This document shows positions 35,931 to 45,053 of a stretch of 64,000 nt of DNA, one piece after another (within the stretch, counting starts at the first letter, position 1; each line of letters begins with the position of its first letter). Below the pieces are notes generated by a model. The model did no database searches, was not told the origin of the DNA, and saw nothing but the letters and a program-made list of their open reading frames with translations. The DNA is from an uncultured Alistipes sp. (lineage in GTDB: Bacteria; Bacteroidota; Bacteroidia; Bacteroidales; Rikenellaceae), in assembly GCA_910577475.1 (NCBI GenBank), contig CAJTLJ010000007.1, forward strand, positions 62,001 to 126,000, read 5' to 3'. The translations under genes were made by a program, and so were the position numbers.

Positions 35931-36977
35931 CTATCGGTCCATTTTCGCCAGCTCCTCGCGAATGTACGCCAGCGAGGCGATCTTCGCTTTGGTCTCCTCC
36001 AGATTCAGGCGGCGGGTATTGTCCGAGTTGAACTCCCCGATCGTCGCCCGCTTCCGGTCGCCTTCGGTGAAATACTTGTCGTAGTTCAGGTCGCGGTTAT
36101 CGGCCGGAACCCGATAAAAATTCCCCATATCCTCGGCCTTCGCGCACTCCTCTTTCGTCAGCAGGGTTTCGTACATCTTCTCCCCGTGGCGGATGCCGAT
36201 CACCTTGATCGCCTCCTTGTCGCCGCCGAACAGCTCGCACACGGCCTCGGCCTGCGTCCGGATGGTGCAGGCCGGAGCCTTCTGGACGAGGATGTCGCCG
36301 TTGACGCCCTTCTCGAAGGCGAAAAGCACCAGATCCACCGCCTCGTCGAGCGACATGATGAAGCGGGTCATGGACGGCTCGGTCAGCGTGACGGGGAGCC
36401 CCTTGCGAATCTGCTCGATCCAGAGCGGGATGACCGATCCCCGGGAGCACATCACGTTGCCGTAGCGCGTGCAGCAGATTTTCGTCCGCTCGGGATCGCA
36501 CTGACGGCTCTTCGCCACGGCGACCTTCTCCTCGATGGCCTTCGTGATGCCCATGGCATTGATCGGATAGGCCGCCTTGTCGGTCGACAGACAGATCACC
36601 GACTTCACGCCGGCCTCGATGGCGGCCGTCAGCACGTTGTCCGTACCGATCACGTTGGTCCGGACCGCCTCCATCGGGAAGAACTCACACGAGGGCACCT
36701 GTTTCAGCGCCGCAGCATGGAAGATATAGTCGGTGCCGGGCATGGCCGAGCGGACGCTCTCCAGCGACCGGACATCGCCGATATAGAACTTGATCTTGTG
36801 GGCGACATCGGGATATTCGGCCTGATACTCGTGCCGCATATCGTCCTGTTTCTTCTCGTCGCGCGAGAAAATGCGGATTTCCGCGATATCCGTGCGGAGG
36901 AAACGCCTCAGCACCGCATTTCCGAAGCTACCGGTTCCACCGGTAATCATCAGCGTTTTACCTGCAAAAATACTCAT
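35931..36977 (-). CDS. fnlA: FnlA/CapE UDP-GlcNAc 4,6-dehydratase/5-epimerase
   Basis: The 348-residue extended SDR begins with MITGGTGSFGNAVLRRFL and carries the LSTDKAAYPINAMGITKAIEEK active-site segment, where methionine replaces the usual SDR tyrosine, as in FlaA1/CapE. The C-terminal substrate part includes RHGEKMYETLL and VPADNRDLNYDKYF, hallmarks of the CapE branch. It starts UDP-L-FucNAc synthesis from UDP-GlcNAc. It is followed at once by fnlC and fnlB. Confidence 0.93.
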   Translation of the reverse strand: MSIFAGKTLMITGGTGSFGNAVLRRFLRTDIAEIRIFSRDEKKQDDMRHEYQAEYPDVAHKIKFYIGDVRSLESVRSAMPGTDYIFHAAALKQVPSCEFFPMEAVRTNVIGTDNVLTAAIEAGVKSVICLSTDKAAYPINAMGITKAIEEKVAVAKSRQCDPERTKICCTRYGNVMCSRGSVIPLWIEQIRKGLPVTLTEPSMTRFIMSLDEAVDLVLFAFEKGVNGDILVQKAPACTIRTQAEAVCELFGGDKEAIKVIGIRHGEKMYETLLTKEECAKAEDMGNFYRVPADNRDLNYDKYFTEGDRKRATIGEFNSDNTRRLNLEETKAKIASLAYIREELAKMDR

Positions 36978-36996
36978 ATAAGCAATTTATCGTTTT

Positions 36997-37656
36997 TCAC
37001 TCCCTTTCGGAGGCCCGCGCCTCCGCTTTCAATTCGTTCAGAATCCAGGTCGCCTCCCTGCCGCAAAGGGCATAGAGAATACAGATGACCGTGTAGACGA
37101 TCATCTTCAGGTCGTAGCCGATGCCCCGCCTCTTCACATAGACATACTCCAGCTCGCGGCGGGTGGGAAACACCTTCTCCATGTACTCCTTTTCATCGGT
37201 AATCCCGTCGCCGTAGATAAAGTCGTACAGAGCCGCCGGACCGCTCAGGCCGACCGGCACCTCCGCGGCCAGGTTCCACTTGCCGGTGCGGAACAGCTCC
37301 TTCTGGTCGGCCGCCACGGGACGCGGCCCCACGACCGACATCGTTCCGTTCAGGATATTGAGCAGCTGGGGCAGTTCGTCGATCTTGACCCGGCGGATGA
37401 AGCGCCCGAAGGCGAAGATCCGATCCTGATCGGGACGCAGGCTGTTCTCGTTCGCCTGCCGGCACACCCGCATCGAACGGAACTTGTACATCCGGAACGG
37501 CTTGTTACCCTTGCCGATGCGGGTCGCCACGTAAAACAGCGGACCGGGGTCGGACAGCTCGATCCCGACAAGGGCCAGGATCCAGAGCGGGCTCGTGACG
37601 AGGATGCCGGCCACTGCGCAGACGACATCGAAAAGACGCTTTACGATTTCGTACAT
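36997..37656 (-). CDS. Initiating sugar-phosphate transferase (PglC/WcaJ-type)
   Basis: The 219-residue protein has one N-terminal re-entrant hydrophobic helix (YEIVKRLFDVVCAVAGILVTSPLWILALVGI) and the bacterial sugar transferase core: FRMYKFRSM, then DELPQLLNILNGTMSVVGPRPV, where the catalytic Asp-Glu and the Pro-Arg-Pro are clear. It moves a sugar phosphate to undecaprenyl phosphate and so starts each repeat unit at the inner membrane. Its donor sugar is not evident; a product of the fnl or CapD-like genes is likely. Confidence 0.93.
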   Translation of the reverse strand: MYEIVKRLFDVVCAVAGILVTSPLWILALVGIELSDPGPLFYVATRIGKGNKPFRMYKFRSMRVCRQANENSLRPDQDRIFAFGRFIRRVKIDELPQLLNILNGTMSVVGPRPVAADQKELFRTGKWNLAAEVPVGLSGPAALYDFIYGDGITDEKEYMEKVFPTRRELEYVYVKRRGIGYDLKMIVYTVICILYALCGREATWILNELKAEARASERE

Positions 37657-37662
37657 GGCCCG

Positions 37663-38340
37663 CTACATTCTGCGTAAAACGACCTCGAACGCCTCGGCAT
37701 AGTCGCAGCCCGACTGGCAGCCCCGATAGGCGGCAAAACCCTCGATAGCCTCCGGGCTCCGGGGGTGCGGATAGGGGCGCATGACCCCGCGATACATGGC
37801 CAGCGCGGCGATCTTCGCCTCGACGCCCTCCTTGCCGACCTCGACGAAGAGGTTCGGCTGAAACCGGTTCAGCCCCGTATTCAGGGCCCACTCCGTGCAC
37901 GAAGGAACCTCCATGTACCAGAACTCCCGCAGCGGCTTCACCTCCGGCCGGCGCTGAAACAGGCGGACGGCCTCCTGGCAGGCCAGCGAGGTCTGGAGAT
38001 GGTCGTTGTTGGTGTCCGCCGGATGGTGCGTGATCACGACATCCGCTTCGCTCTCCCGAATCGCCGTCTCGATAAACTGAACCAACCGAATATGGGGAAC
38101 GGTATTCATTTCGATATTGGGGAAGGTCCCCTCGAAGGTCCGGCCGACCCCCAGACTGGCGGTCGCCGCATTCAAATCGTCGTTCAGCTCGCTGTCCCCG
38201 GGGCGGAAAGCACGGGCACGGGCCTCGGTGCACATGATACAGACATCGACCTTATGGCCGGCCTGCGTCCATTTCCGGATGGACGCTCCCGCTCCCAACA
38301 CCTCGTCGTCGGGATGGGCCGCTACAATCAAGTACTTCAT
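37663..38340 (-). CDS. PIG-L family deacetylase
   Basis: The 225-residue protein has the PIG-L/LmbE zinc motif AAHPDDEVLGAGAS near the start and a second histidine site ITHHPADTNNDH. These enzymes remove N-acetyl groups from sugars or sugar lipids. In this operon, next to an epimerase and the initiating transferase, it may free an amino group on a nucleotide sugar or lipid-linked sugar, possibly for modification by the nearby ATP-grasp protein; that link is inference. Confidence 0.9.
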   Translation of the reverse strand: MKYLIVAAHPDDEVLGAGASIRKWTQAGHKVDVCIMCTEARARAFRPGDSELNDDLNAATASLGVGRTFEGTFPNIEMNTVPHIRLVQFIETAIRESEADVVITHHPADTNNDHLQTSLACQEAVRLFQRRPEVKPLREFWYMEVPSCTEWALNTGLNRFQPNLFVEVGKEGVEAKIAALAMYRGVMRPYPHPRSPEAIEGFAAYRGCQSGCDYAEAFEVVLRRM

Positions 38341-38346
38341 CTATCC

Positions 38347-39246
38347 TTAAATATGAAAATTATCTATTACGTCCATCGGCTGCCAGTCCAGACAGCGTTT
38401 GGCTTTGGCATTGCTATAGGTATTCGATTTCGTCAGCTGTTCCAGACGATGGCTGTCGATCGGCAATACGCCGGTCAAGTCCCCGATTTTCGCCAGGCAC
38501 CAGGCCATCCAATAGGGAATGGACGGAACGCCGTGCTTCTTGCCCAGCTGTTTCCGGATGCTCTCGGCCAGCTCCGCATACGAAGGATGCCGGTCGTCGC
38601 AAAGATTATAGACGCCTCCCCTTTCCTCGATTTTCGGGACGACATGGCCGATATCCTGAACCATCATCAGACTCTTACGGGTTCGGCCGCCGGCAATATT
38701 GACGTAAAAACCCTTGTCTATGCCCCTTATCATCGCCTTCAGATTTCCGGGAGGACAGGGCCCGGTCATGAGAGAGGGCCTCAGAATCCCGAGTACGACC
38801 CGGTGCTCGTCCGCCCACCGCACGAGAAACTCTTCGGCCTGCAACTTGCTGATCGCGTAATGGGAAGCCGGATTTTTCGGACAATCCTCGTCGATGTTTT
38901 CGCCCGAGGTTATGCCGTAGACGTCCAGCGTGCTGATAAAGATAAAGGATTTCGGAAGCCCGGACTTTTCCAGGGCTCTGCATAAATTGATCGTTCCCTG
39001 AACATTTACATCGTAAAACGACTTCACCTCGTCGGCCGTCTTCGGATACACGTGCGCTTTCCCGGCCGCGTGAAGAACCACATCGTATCTCTCCGCAAGC
39101 CGGGGAGAGGTGGCTGACATGTCTACCCGATAATCGTCATCCTCGGCAATCCCGACTGTGGCGACATCGTATCTTTCGCTCAGGATCGGCTTGATATTCC
39201 GCCCGAGAAATCCGGATGCACCCGTAAACAATAATTTTTTCATCAT
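38347..39246 (-). CDS. NAD-dependent sugar epimerase/dehydratase
   Basis: I start at the ATG at 39246 (MMKKLLFTGASGFLGRNI), because the longer frame adds a basic stretch before the Rossmann fold and overlaps the ATP-grasp gene. The extended SDR marks are the GxxGFLG nucleotide site, the serine of FISTLDVYG and YAISK (Tyr-Lys pair). About 299 residues. It acts on a nucleotide sugar, probably as a C4 epimerase or reductase; the closest known types are WbpV/WbgU-like enzymes, but substrate is unknown. Confidence 0.88.
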   Translation of the reverse strand: MMKKLLFTGASGFLGRNIKPILSERYDVATVGIAEDDDYRVDMSATSPRLAERYDVVLHAAGKAHVYPKTADEVKSFYDVNVQGTINLCRALEKSGLPKSFIFISTLDVYGITSGENIDEDCPKNPASHYAISKLQAEEFLVRWADEHRVVLGILRPSLMTGPCPPGNLKAMIRGIDKGFYVNIAGGRTRKSLMMVQDIGHVVPKIEERGGVYNLCDDRHPSYAELAESIRKQLGKKHGVPSIPYWMAWCLAKIGDLTGVLPIDSHRLEQLTKSNTYSNAKAKRCLDWQPMDVIDNFHI

Positions 39247-39290
39247 TCTCTGCTGTTTTTTCCTTCCGGCCGCCGATCGAGCGACCCGAC

Positions 39291-40457
39291 TCACCAATTC
39301 ACGCCGCTTTTAGCTTTCCGGAATTCCGGATTCAACTGTTTCATCAGGTTGCCGATCGATCCGCAGAAAAAAGAGAGGAGATCGAATCCGACCCAATCCT
39401 GATAATAGATATCCCTGCCGAAGAAACGGAACCACGAGGGTTTGCTCCGGAACCGGTCGGGGCTCTTCAGAAACCAGAGGATCTCGAACCCGAGGTGCCG
39501 CAGGCTTTTTCCGGGCCGGTATTCGTAAGGGCGCAGGGGGCGCCCCAAGGTCGCATCCGCAATCATCGTGGCGAAGTCGACCCCCGACTTGAAGGCCGAG
39601 CGGATGCAGGCCGGAAGACGCGGATTCAGCTCCATAATCAACAGCTCGCCCGAATCGGGATCCTCGATCAGATCGAAATCGGCGAAACCGACCCACCCGA
39701 TCTCCTTGAGCAGACCGGCGCAGACGGCGACGATTCCGGGATCGTCGATCGTCACGTTGCAACAGCTGCTGCCCCCGTTGACCGGATAGTAGCGCTGCTT
39801 CCAGATCACGGTGCCGTATCGCAGCTCCCGATCCGCGTCCGTAAAGATCTGCACCTTTATCTGCCTTCCGCCCGGACGGACGAACCGCTGCAAGTGGCAG
39901 TCGCCGTACTGTTCGCGGATCCCGGGATAGACGGCGGCCAGCTCCTCGCTGCTCCGCACCAGGGTCATCCCCCGTCCTCCGGAGGTCAGATTGGGCTTCA
40001 GCAGCGCGGGATAGGGGAATCGCTTCACCTCGTCGGAGGCGGGATCCGCCGAAGCGAGATCGACCGTCTGCGGATGCGGATAGCCCCTCTTCCGGCATAC
40101 GGCCATCAGCCGGTTCTTGTCATATCCGGTCATGAAGACCTCCGGATCGGGCATCAGCACTCCGGTTTTCGGGGCAAGCTCCGCCTTGTGCAGGCTCATA
40201 TATTCGGCAGTGACATCCGAAGTGGGAATCAGCACGTCGAAAGAGTGCTCGTCCAGAAACCGCATCATGAAACGGTGATAGCTCTCCGTGTCGTGACTGT
40301 CGGGGCCGATGTACCGTTCATCGGCATAAACCGAATAATAACCGTAGCCGCTTTTCCGGCGGCACAACACAGCCGTCGCATATCCGCTGCTCCGCAAACA
40401 TTTCAGGATGGCTCCGGACTGAACCGTGTCTGCATCCAGAACAAGTACTCTATTCAT
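39291..40457 (-). CDS. ATP-grasp ligase-like protein
   Basis: The 388-residue protein has a N-terminal Rossmann-like part (VLVLDADTVQSGAILKCLRSSGYATAVLC) and an ATP-grasp domain with FPYPALLKPNLTSGGRGMTLV (ATP-binding lysine and glycine loop), VGFADFDLIEDPDSGELLIMELNPRLPA (magnesium-binding Glu and Asn) and IRSAFKSGVDFATM. ATP-grasp enzymes join a carboxylate to an amine through an acyl phosphate. In a polysaccharide operon this suggests adding an amino acid or similar acid to a sugar amine. The start overlaps the end of the propeller gene by eight bases. Confidence 0.88.
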   Translation of the reverse strand: MNRVLVLDADTVQSGAILKCLRSSGYATAVLCRRKSGYGYYSVYADERYIGPDSHDTESYHRFMMRFLDEHSFDVLIPTSDVTAEYMSLHKAELAPKTGVLMPDPEVFMTGYDKNRLMAVCRKRGYPHPQTVDLASADPASDEVKRFPYPALLKPNLTSGGRGMTLVRSSEELAAVYPGIREQYGDCHLQRFVRPGGRQIKVQIFTDADRELRYGTVIWKQRYYPVNGGSSCCNVTIDDPGIVAVCAGLLKEIGWVGFADFDLIEDPDSGELLIMELNPRLPACIRSAFKSGVDFATMIADATLGRPLRPYEYRPGKSLRHLGFEILWFLKSPDRFRSKPSWFRFFGRDIYYQDWVGFDLLSFFCGSIGNLMKQLNPEFRKAKSGVNW

Positions 40458-41484
40458 CTCTTCCGATCATTACGGTTTCACCGTGGCCCTTCAGTCCCAT
40501 AGTCGTGAAGACCACCTTCGAGCAGGCGTCAGTCCCCAGCGGGAAACGCATCACCCCGTACTGCACGATCAGGGGCCACATATCCTTTTCGAGCCGATAC
40601 ACATCGGTCGTCCGGCCGTTCCGGTACTCCTTCAGGCGGGCAGTCCGATCCTTCTCGTTCTCGCCGCCTTCGACACCGGTGCTGAAAAAGGCCCGTCCGT
40701 CCCGGTAGGAGGCGCAACCGTGGCAGGGACCCTCGAAATCCTCCACCACCTCGATCCGGCGCGTCTTCCGGTCCATCCGGACGAAATGGACGGTATCGGG
40801 ACAGCTGCCCGCATCCGTTCCCCAGATCACGGCATCCGGCGTAAAGCAGAGACCGATGGCCCGCCAGTCCTGCGATCCGGAGCCGATCAGCTCCCACGTC
40901 TCTCCGTTGTCGGCGCTACGGTACAACCGGCACTCCTCGTTCCGGTCGCCGTAATCGCCCGTACCCATCCAGAGGCATTTTTCGTATTCGTCCCACTTGA
41001 TGTAGTGGATATGCCGGATATCTCCGGCAGGAAATGTCCTGACGATCCCGAAAGAGGCTCCGTTGTCCGTACTGCGGTAGAGACGGATCGCCTTCGACCG
41101 GTCCGGATTGAGCAGATACTCGCCGAAGAACAGAGTGCCGTCGGGGGTCATGCAGACCCCCTGATGTCCGGGCTTGTTCCCCTGATACCCCTGAAACAGA
41201 TGGACGATGCGACCGTCCGGATCGACGACGCAGGTCTTCCGTTTCGCCGTCACCAGCATATTTCCGTTCGGCAAGGGCAGCAGATGGTGAATCCCCACCC
41301 GAAGCGCCTGACGCGACAGCCGGAAGCATCCGAAAAGACGCTCCGCAAGTCCGCCGACGCGATAACTCCTCGACACCTTTTTTCCCTCGTAATCGACGGC
41401 GAAGAAGCGCATGCCGCGCGCCACCCAGATTCTGTCGGGGGTTACGTACAGCGCCCTGCCGGACAACAGTTTCTCAAACCGCAT
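40450..41484 (-). CDS. Sialidase-like Asp-box beta-propeller protein, no signal peptide
   Basis: The 344-residue protein contains clear Asp-box repeats (YRSTDNGASF and YRSADNGETW) and a spacing of strands that fits a six-bladed propeller of the BNR/sialidase type. The arginine triad of true sialidases is not obvious. There is no N-terminal signal or membrane helix, so it appears cytoplasmic unless exported otherwise. It overlaps both neighbours (wbuB-like by 11 bases, ATP-grasp by 8), so it is a true operon member. Similar proteins occur in other polysaccharide loci without a known role; binding or modifying the polymer is a guess. Confidence 0.75.
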   Translation of the reverse strand: MRFEKLLSGRALYVTPDRIWVARGMRFFAVDYEGKKVSRSYRVGGLAERLFGCFRLSRQALRVGIHHLLPLPNGNMLVTAKRKTCVVDPDGRIVHLFQGYQGNKPGHQGVCMTPDGTLFFGEYLLNPDRSKAIRLYRSTDNGASFGIVRTFPAGDIRHIHYIKWDEYEKCLWMGTGDYGDRNEECRLYRSADNGETWELIGSGSQDWRAIGLCFTPDAVIWGTDAGSCPDTVHFVRMDRKTRRIEVVEDFEGPCHGCASYRDGRAFFSTGVEGGENEKDRTARLKEYRNGRTTDVYRLEKDMWPLIVQYGVMRFPLGTDACSKVVFTTMGLKGHGETVMIGRDE

Positions 41485-42679
41485 GTTTCGTCAGCTTATG
41501 AATTCCGGCCTCCAGGCCGTCCATGTATTTTTCGAAAGTGAACTCCCGGCGGAAATAGGCCCGCGCACGCTCGCCGCAGGCCGCGTAATCCTCCGGATGC
41601 TCCATGTAGGCGAGCATGGCCGCCGCCAGTCCGACGTGATCCCCGGCCGGGACGCAGCGCCCGCAGCCGGCCTCGGCGATGACCTCGCGGGCCGATCCGT
41701 TGATCGCCCCCAGAATCGGCTTGCCGACCGTCATGTACATCTGCAACTTGCCGGGCATCGTATCTCCGACCGCATTGTTGCCCCGCAAAGTGATCAGCAG
41801 CACGTCGGCTTTCCGGTAGAAAGCGGGCATCTCGGCCCGTTTCCGGTTTCCGTAGAAGATGAAATTATCCTGCAATCCATACTCGGCGACCAGCGCCTCC
41901 AGCGCCTTGCGTCGGGAGCCGTCGCCCACGAAGTGAATCTTGTAATCCCTTCTCGGCCCAAGCACCTTCGCCGCCTTCACGATCACCTCGAGCGTAGATC
42001 CCGTCCCGAGATTCCCGGCATACATGAAATCCGCCACGCCATTGTCTTCAGCCGTCAGATCCGTTTCGAGCATCGACGGATCGGCGTGCTGCGGGAGATA
42101 GAAGAGCCTATCCTCGGGCACGCCGTTCACCTCGTGCAGATAGCCGATGAAAGGCTTGGAGGTCACGGCGATCCGATCGAATCCCCGGTATATCTTACGC
42201 GAAAGACCGTGCAGCCACCTGTAGAGAAGCCCCCGTTTCAGAGGCAGATGCGACTGGGCCGACACAGGCCAGAGATCGAGACAATACATCAGGAGCGGCG
42301 TCCCGTGCCTTTTCGCATAGTCCAGCGCAGGGAGCATCGACGTTACGGGCGAAAGCTGGTAACCGATCACGACGTCGAAATCCGCCGGCAATTCCCGCAC
42401 GATCTTCCGGGCGTTTCTCGCGAAGCTCCAGTAATTCAGAGCCAGGGAGAGCGGATTACGTCCGCGCGGCACCTGCCGGGAGCGAATGACACGCACGCCG
42501 TCGATCACTTCGTCGCGCTTCGAGACATCCGCATAGCCGGGATAGATTCGCCCCTGCGGATAGTTCGGCAACCCGCACAGAACCGTCACCTCATGCCCCC
42601 GCCTCACCAGCTCGGGAGCGATGTCGTTGATCTGGAACTGCTCGGGGAAATAGTATTGCGATACGATCAGAATCTTCAT
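41474..42679 (-). CDS. wbuB: WbuB-like GT4 glycosyltransferase
   Basis: The 401-residue protein opens MKILIVSQYYFPEQFQINDI and continues NYPQGRIYPGY, very like WbuB, the L-fucosaminyl (FucNAc) transferase that goes with FnlABC and WbuC in O-antigen loci. The C-terminal GT-B half has YAGNLGTGSTLEVIVKA and GKLQMYMTVGKPILGA with the nucleotide-binding residues. It likely adds L-FucNAc to the lipid-linked unit on the cytoplasmic side. The ATG overlaps the previous stop by four bases. Confidence 0.88.
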   Translation of the reverse strand: MKILIVSQYYFPEQFQINDIAPELVRRGHEVTVLCGLPNYPQGRIYPGYADVSKRDEVIDGVRVIRSRQVPRGRNPLSLALNYWSFARNARKIVRELPADFDVVIGYQLSPVTSMLPALDYAKRHGTPLLMYCLDLWPVSAQSHLPLKRGLLYRWLHGLSRKIYRGFDRIAVTSKPFIGYLHEVNGVPEDRLFYLPQHADPSMLETDLTAEDNGVADFMYAGNLGTGSTLEVIVKAAKVLGPRRDYKIHFVGDGSRRKALEALVAEYGLQDNFIFYGNRKRAEMPAFYRKADVLLITLRGNNAVGDTMPGKLQMYMTVGKPILGAINGSAREVIAEAGCGRCVPAGDHVGLAAAMLAYMEHPEDYAACGERARAYFRREFTFEKYMDGLEAGIHKLTKHAV

Positions 42680-43902
42680 TTAACAAGTTCCTGATATAAA
42701 CCAACATAAGATTGAAAACATTTTTCACGGTCGAAACAGCGCTCGGCATGGGCGCGGCATTCCGAACTCAGGTTATCACGATCCTCTGCGACCAGAGAGT
42801 GAACAGCGTCGACGACGTCGTTCAGACGGCCCTGCCCGACAACCCGACCCGTCCGCGCGGTCAGCGCCTCGGGACTGCCTCCGGTCCGATAGGTGATTAC
42901 CGGCGTTCCGCAAGCCATCGCCTCGAGATTCGTCGTCGGATAGTTGTCTTCATAAGTCGGATTTACGAACACATCCGCCGCCGCATACCACGCGACCAGC
43001 TCCTGTATGTTTTGCGTCCGCCGGATACCGATCATACCATCCGGCAGTTCCGCAGCCTGCTTCTCGGACACCCCGACCACGACACACACATATTCCGACA
43101 TCGGCAGCATCCCCCGCAACCGGATAAAATCCTTCAGACCTTTCCGGTCCGTCCACGGAGATGCGACACCGAGAATTACCTTTCGGTCATTCAAACCCGG
43201 ATGCACGACCAGATTCCGCACATCACACGGCCTGAAAATATTCAAATCTATTCCATTGTGGATGACTTTTGTCCGACAACCCTTCAAAAAAGAGTTTTGC
43301 AACAGTTCCGCCAGCCACGCCGAAACCGGGATGAACGTAAGGTTATCGGCAACTGAGCTGAACAAACGGCTCTTCAACCGGTAATTCGAAAACGAATTAT
43401 CGACAAATAGCGACTTCGGATAAGCGGCTGTCTGCGGACAGTGATGACATTGGGTTTTCCACTTGTCGCACCCGATAAAATCGAAATGAGTGCAATGCCC
43501 CGTAAAGGGCCAGCAGTCATGCAACGTCCAGACCACCGGAATATCCTCTTTCCGCAAATAGTCGAACAACACCTCATAATTGAGATAATAGCCATGAATA
43601 TTGTGCAGATGAATAATATCCGGCTTTATTTCGGACCGCAACCGTTCGACCAACCTTTTCGTTGCATGACGGCTGCCCAAACCATGCCGGTCCCGCAACA
43701 GGCTATACCAGCCGCCATGAATCTTCTCGTCCAGAGAAGAATTGACCTGAATCGTTTGCAAACGACTTTCGTTTTTCATTCGCGGACCGTGAGCCATGTA
43801 GCAATTCCACCCCTTTTGTCGGGCCAGCAGACCGATCTCTTCGGCTATTCTCCCGGTCGAACCGTAATTCAACGTCGTATTGATTTGCAAAAGTGTCTTC
43901 AT
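42676..43902 (-). CDS. GT4-family glycosyltransferase
   Basis: The 408-residue protein begins MKTLLQINTTLNYGSTGRIAEEIG and has WTLHDCWPFTGHCTHFDFIGCDKWKTQC in the N-terminal half, a cysteine-bearing segment typical of WcaC-like transferases. The C-terminal half holds NPTYEDNYPTTNLEAMACGTPVITYRTGG with the EX7E donor-binding motif. Donor and acceptor cannot be told. Base composition falls here, and the gene marks the right edge of the lower-G+C core of the locus. Confidence 0.9.
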   Translation of the reverse strand: MKTLLQINTTLNYGSTGRIAEEIGLLARQKGWNCYMAHGPRMKNESRLQTIQVNSSLDEKIHGGWYSLLRDRHGLGSRHATKRLVERLRSEIKPDIIHLHNIHGYYLNYEVLFDYLRKEDIPVVWTLHDCWPFTGHCTHFDFIGCDKWKTQCHHCPQTAAYPKSLFVDNSFSNYRLKSRLFSSVADNLTFIPVSAWLAELLQNSFLKGCRTKVIHNGIDLNIFRPCDVRNLVVHPGLNDRKVILGVASPWTDRKGLKDFIRLRGMLPMSEYVCVVVGVSEKQAAELPDGMIGIRRTQNIQELVAWYAAADVFVNPTYEDNYPTTNLEAMACGTPVITYRTGGSPEALTARTGRVVGQGRLNDVVDAVHSLVAEDRDNLSSECRAHAERCFDREKCFQSYVGLYQELVK

Positions 43903-43917
43903 GCGATGCCGGTCTTT

Positions 43918-45036
43918 TTAATCATTCGCGAAATCCAGATTATTCTTAATCACTTCGATCTGAAAAGCGGGATTCCATTGCGTATCGATCTCCCTGAAAC
44001 AAGAGGCGCGCACCTCTTCCCGGCAAGAAGTCTTCTCCCTCAACCAGCGCTCTATCACACCCGTCAGCGATTCGACACGGTCCTGCTCGAAGAAATCTCC
44101 GGTCACACCCGGAACGATCGATTCGAACTCGGGCATCTGCCGGGCAAAACAATCGTGAGTAATCACCGGCGTACCGAACGAAAGGGCGTGAATGGCCGTC
44201 AGCCCCACGTTTCCCGGGGAGACGCACAGATCGGCATTGTAAATCAATTCGGCGCTCTTCGCATCGTCGTAACATGCCCCGTAGAACCACACCTGCTCTT
44301 CCAGCCCATCCCGGACGACCTGCGCTTCGAGTTCCTCCCGCAGGACTCCGTCGCCCACGAACACCAGATTGCAATACGCATCCTTTCTCTTCAGTTCGGA
44401 CAATGCGGCGACGAGCATCTCCAGTCTCTTGACCCGCGTCAAACGCCCGATGAAAACGATTGTCGGATAATCGTTATGAAAGTGACGCGCGAATACCGGC
44501 GAGGGGACGATCGTTTGTCTCAAAGCCAGATGATGCCGGTAATCGAGAGAATTGTGAAGAACGAACATTTTTTCCTCCGGAATCCCTTTCTCCGCCAAAA
44601 GCTTCTTCGCATAATTGCCGTATAAGAAGATTCGGGACACATGTCTGTAGAGCCAGAGTTTCATCTTCGCCTCCCACGCAGACTCCTTCCCGTACCATCC
44701 GTGCGTCCAGATATGGATCTTCTTATGTGGGAAAAACAGGAAAGCGAGCCAAAAGAAGATCCAGCAGGAGACAGACCTCGTTTCGGCTACCATGAGAAAA
44801 CGGCGGTAGTTTCTGTTGAAGAGCAGCGAGATGATTCCTCTCTGCCAATACGCCTTGTTGGGATTTCCGACCGTTTTGTAGAATCTTACGTTATGCAGAT
44901 TCGACGTATCCATTCGTTCGATATCGGAATCCGTATCGGCAAAATACCAGTCGCAATCATACGTTTTATCTATCTCCTCGTAGATAGACTTCCGATACAA
45001 TGCAGGAATATTGAAAATCAAACAGAGCTTTTCCAT
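43918..45036 (-). CDS. GT4-type glycosyltransferase
   Basis: I start at the ATG at 45036 (MEKLCLIFNIPALYRKSIYEEID); the longer frame would run into the polymerase gene. About 372 residues. The C-terminal half carries FIGRLTRVKRLEMLVAALSEL and VSPGNVGLTAIHALSFGTPVITHD, GT-B donor-binding features. The N-terminal half (DWYFADTDSDIERMD...) is like transferases of other Bacteroidota capsule loci. Sugar specificity is unknown. Lower G+C than the ends of the operon. Confidence 0.88.
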   Translation of the reverse strand: MEKLCLIFNIPALYRKSIYEEIDKTYDCDWYFADTDSDIERMDTSNLHNVRFYKTVGNPNKAYWQRGIISLLFNRNYRRFLMVAETRSVSCWIFFWLAFLFFPHKKIHIWTHGWYGKESAWEAKMKLWLYRHVSRIFLYGNYAKKLLAEKGIPEEKMFVLHNSLDYRHHLALRQTIVPSPVFARHFHNDYPTIVFIGRLTRVKRLEMLVAALSELKRKDAYCNLVFVGDGVLREELEAQVVRDGLEEQVWFYGACYDDAKSAELIYNADLCVSPGNVGLTAIHALSFGTPVITHDCFARQMPEFESIVPGVTGDFFEQDRVESLTGVIERWLREKTSCREEVRASCFREIDTQWNPAFQIEVIKNNLDFAND

Positions 45037-45053
45037 AGCAACTTCGGGCCGGG

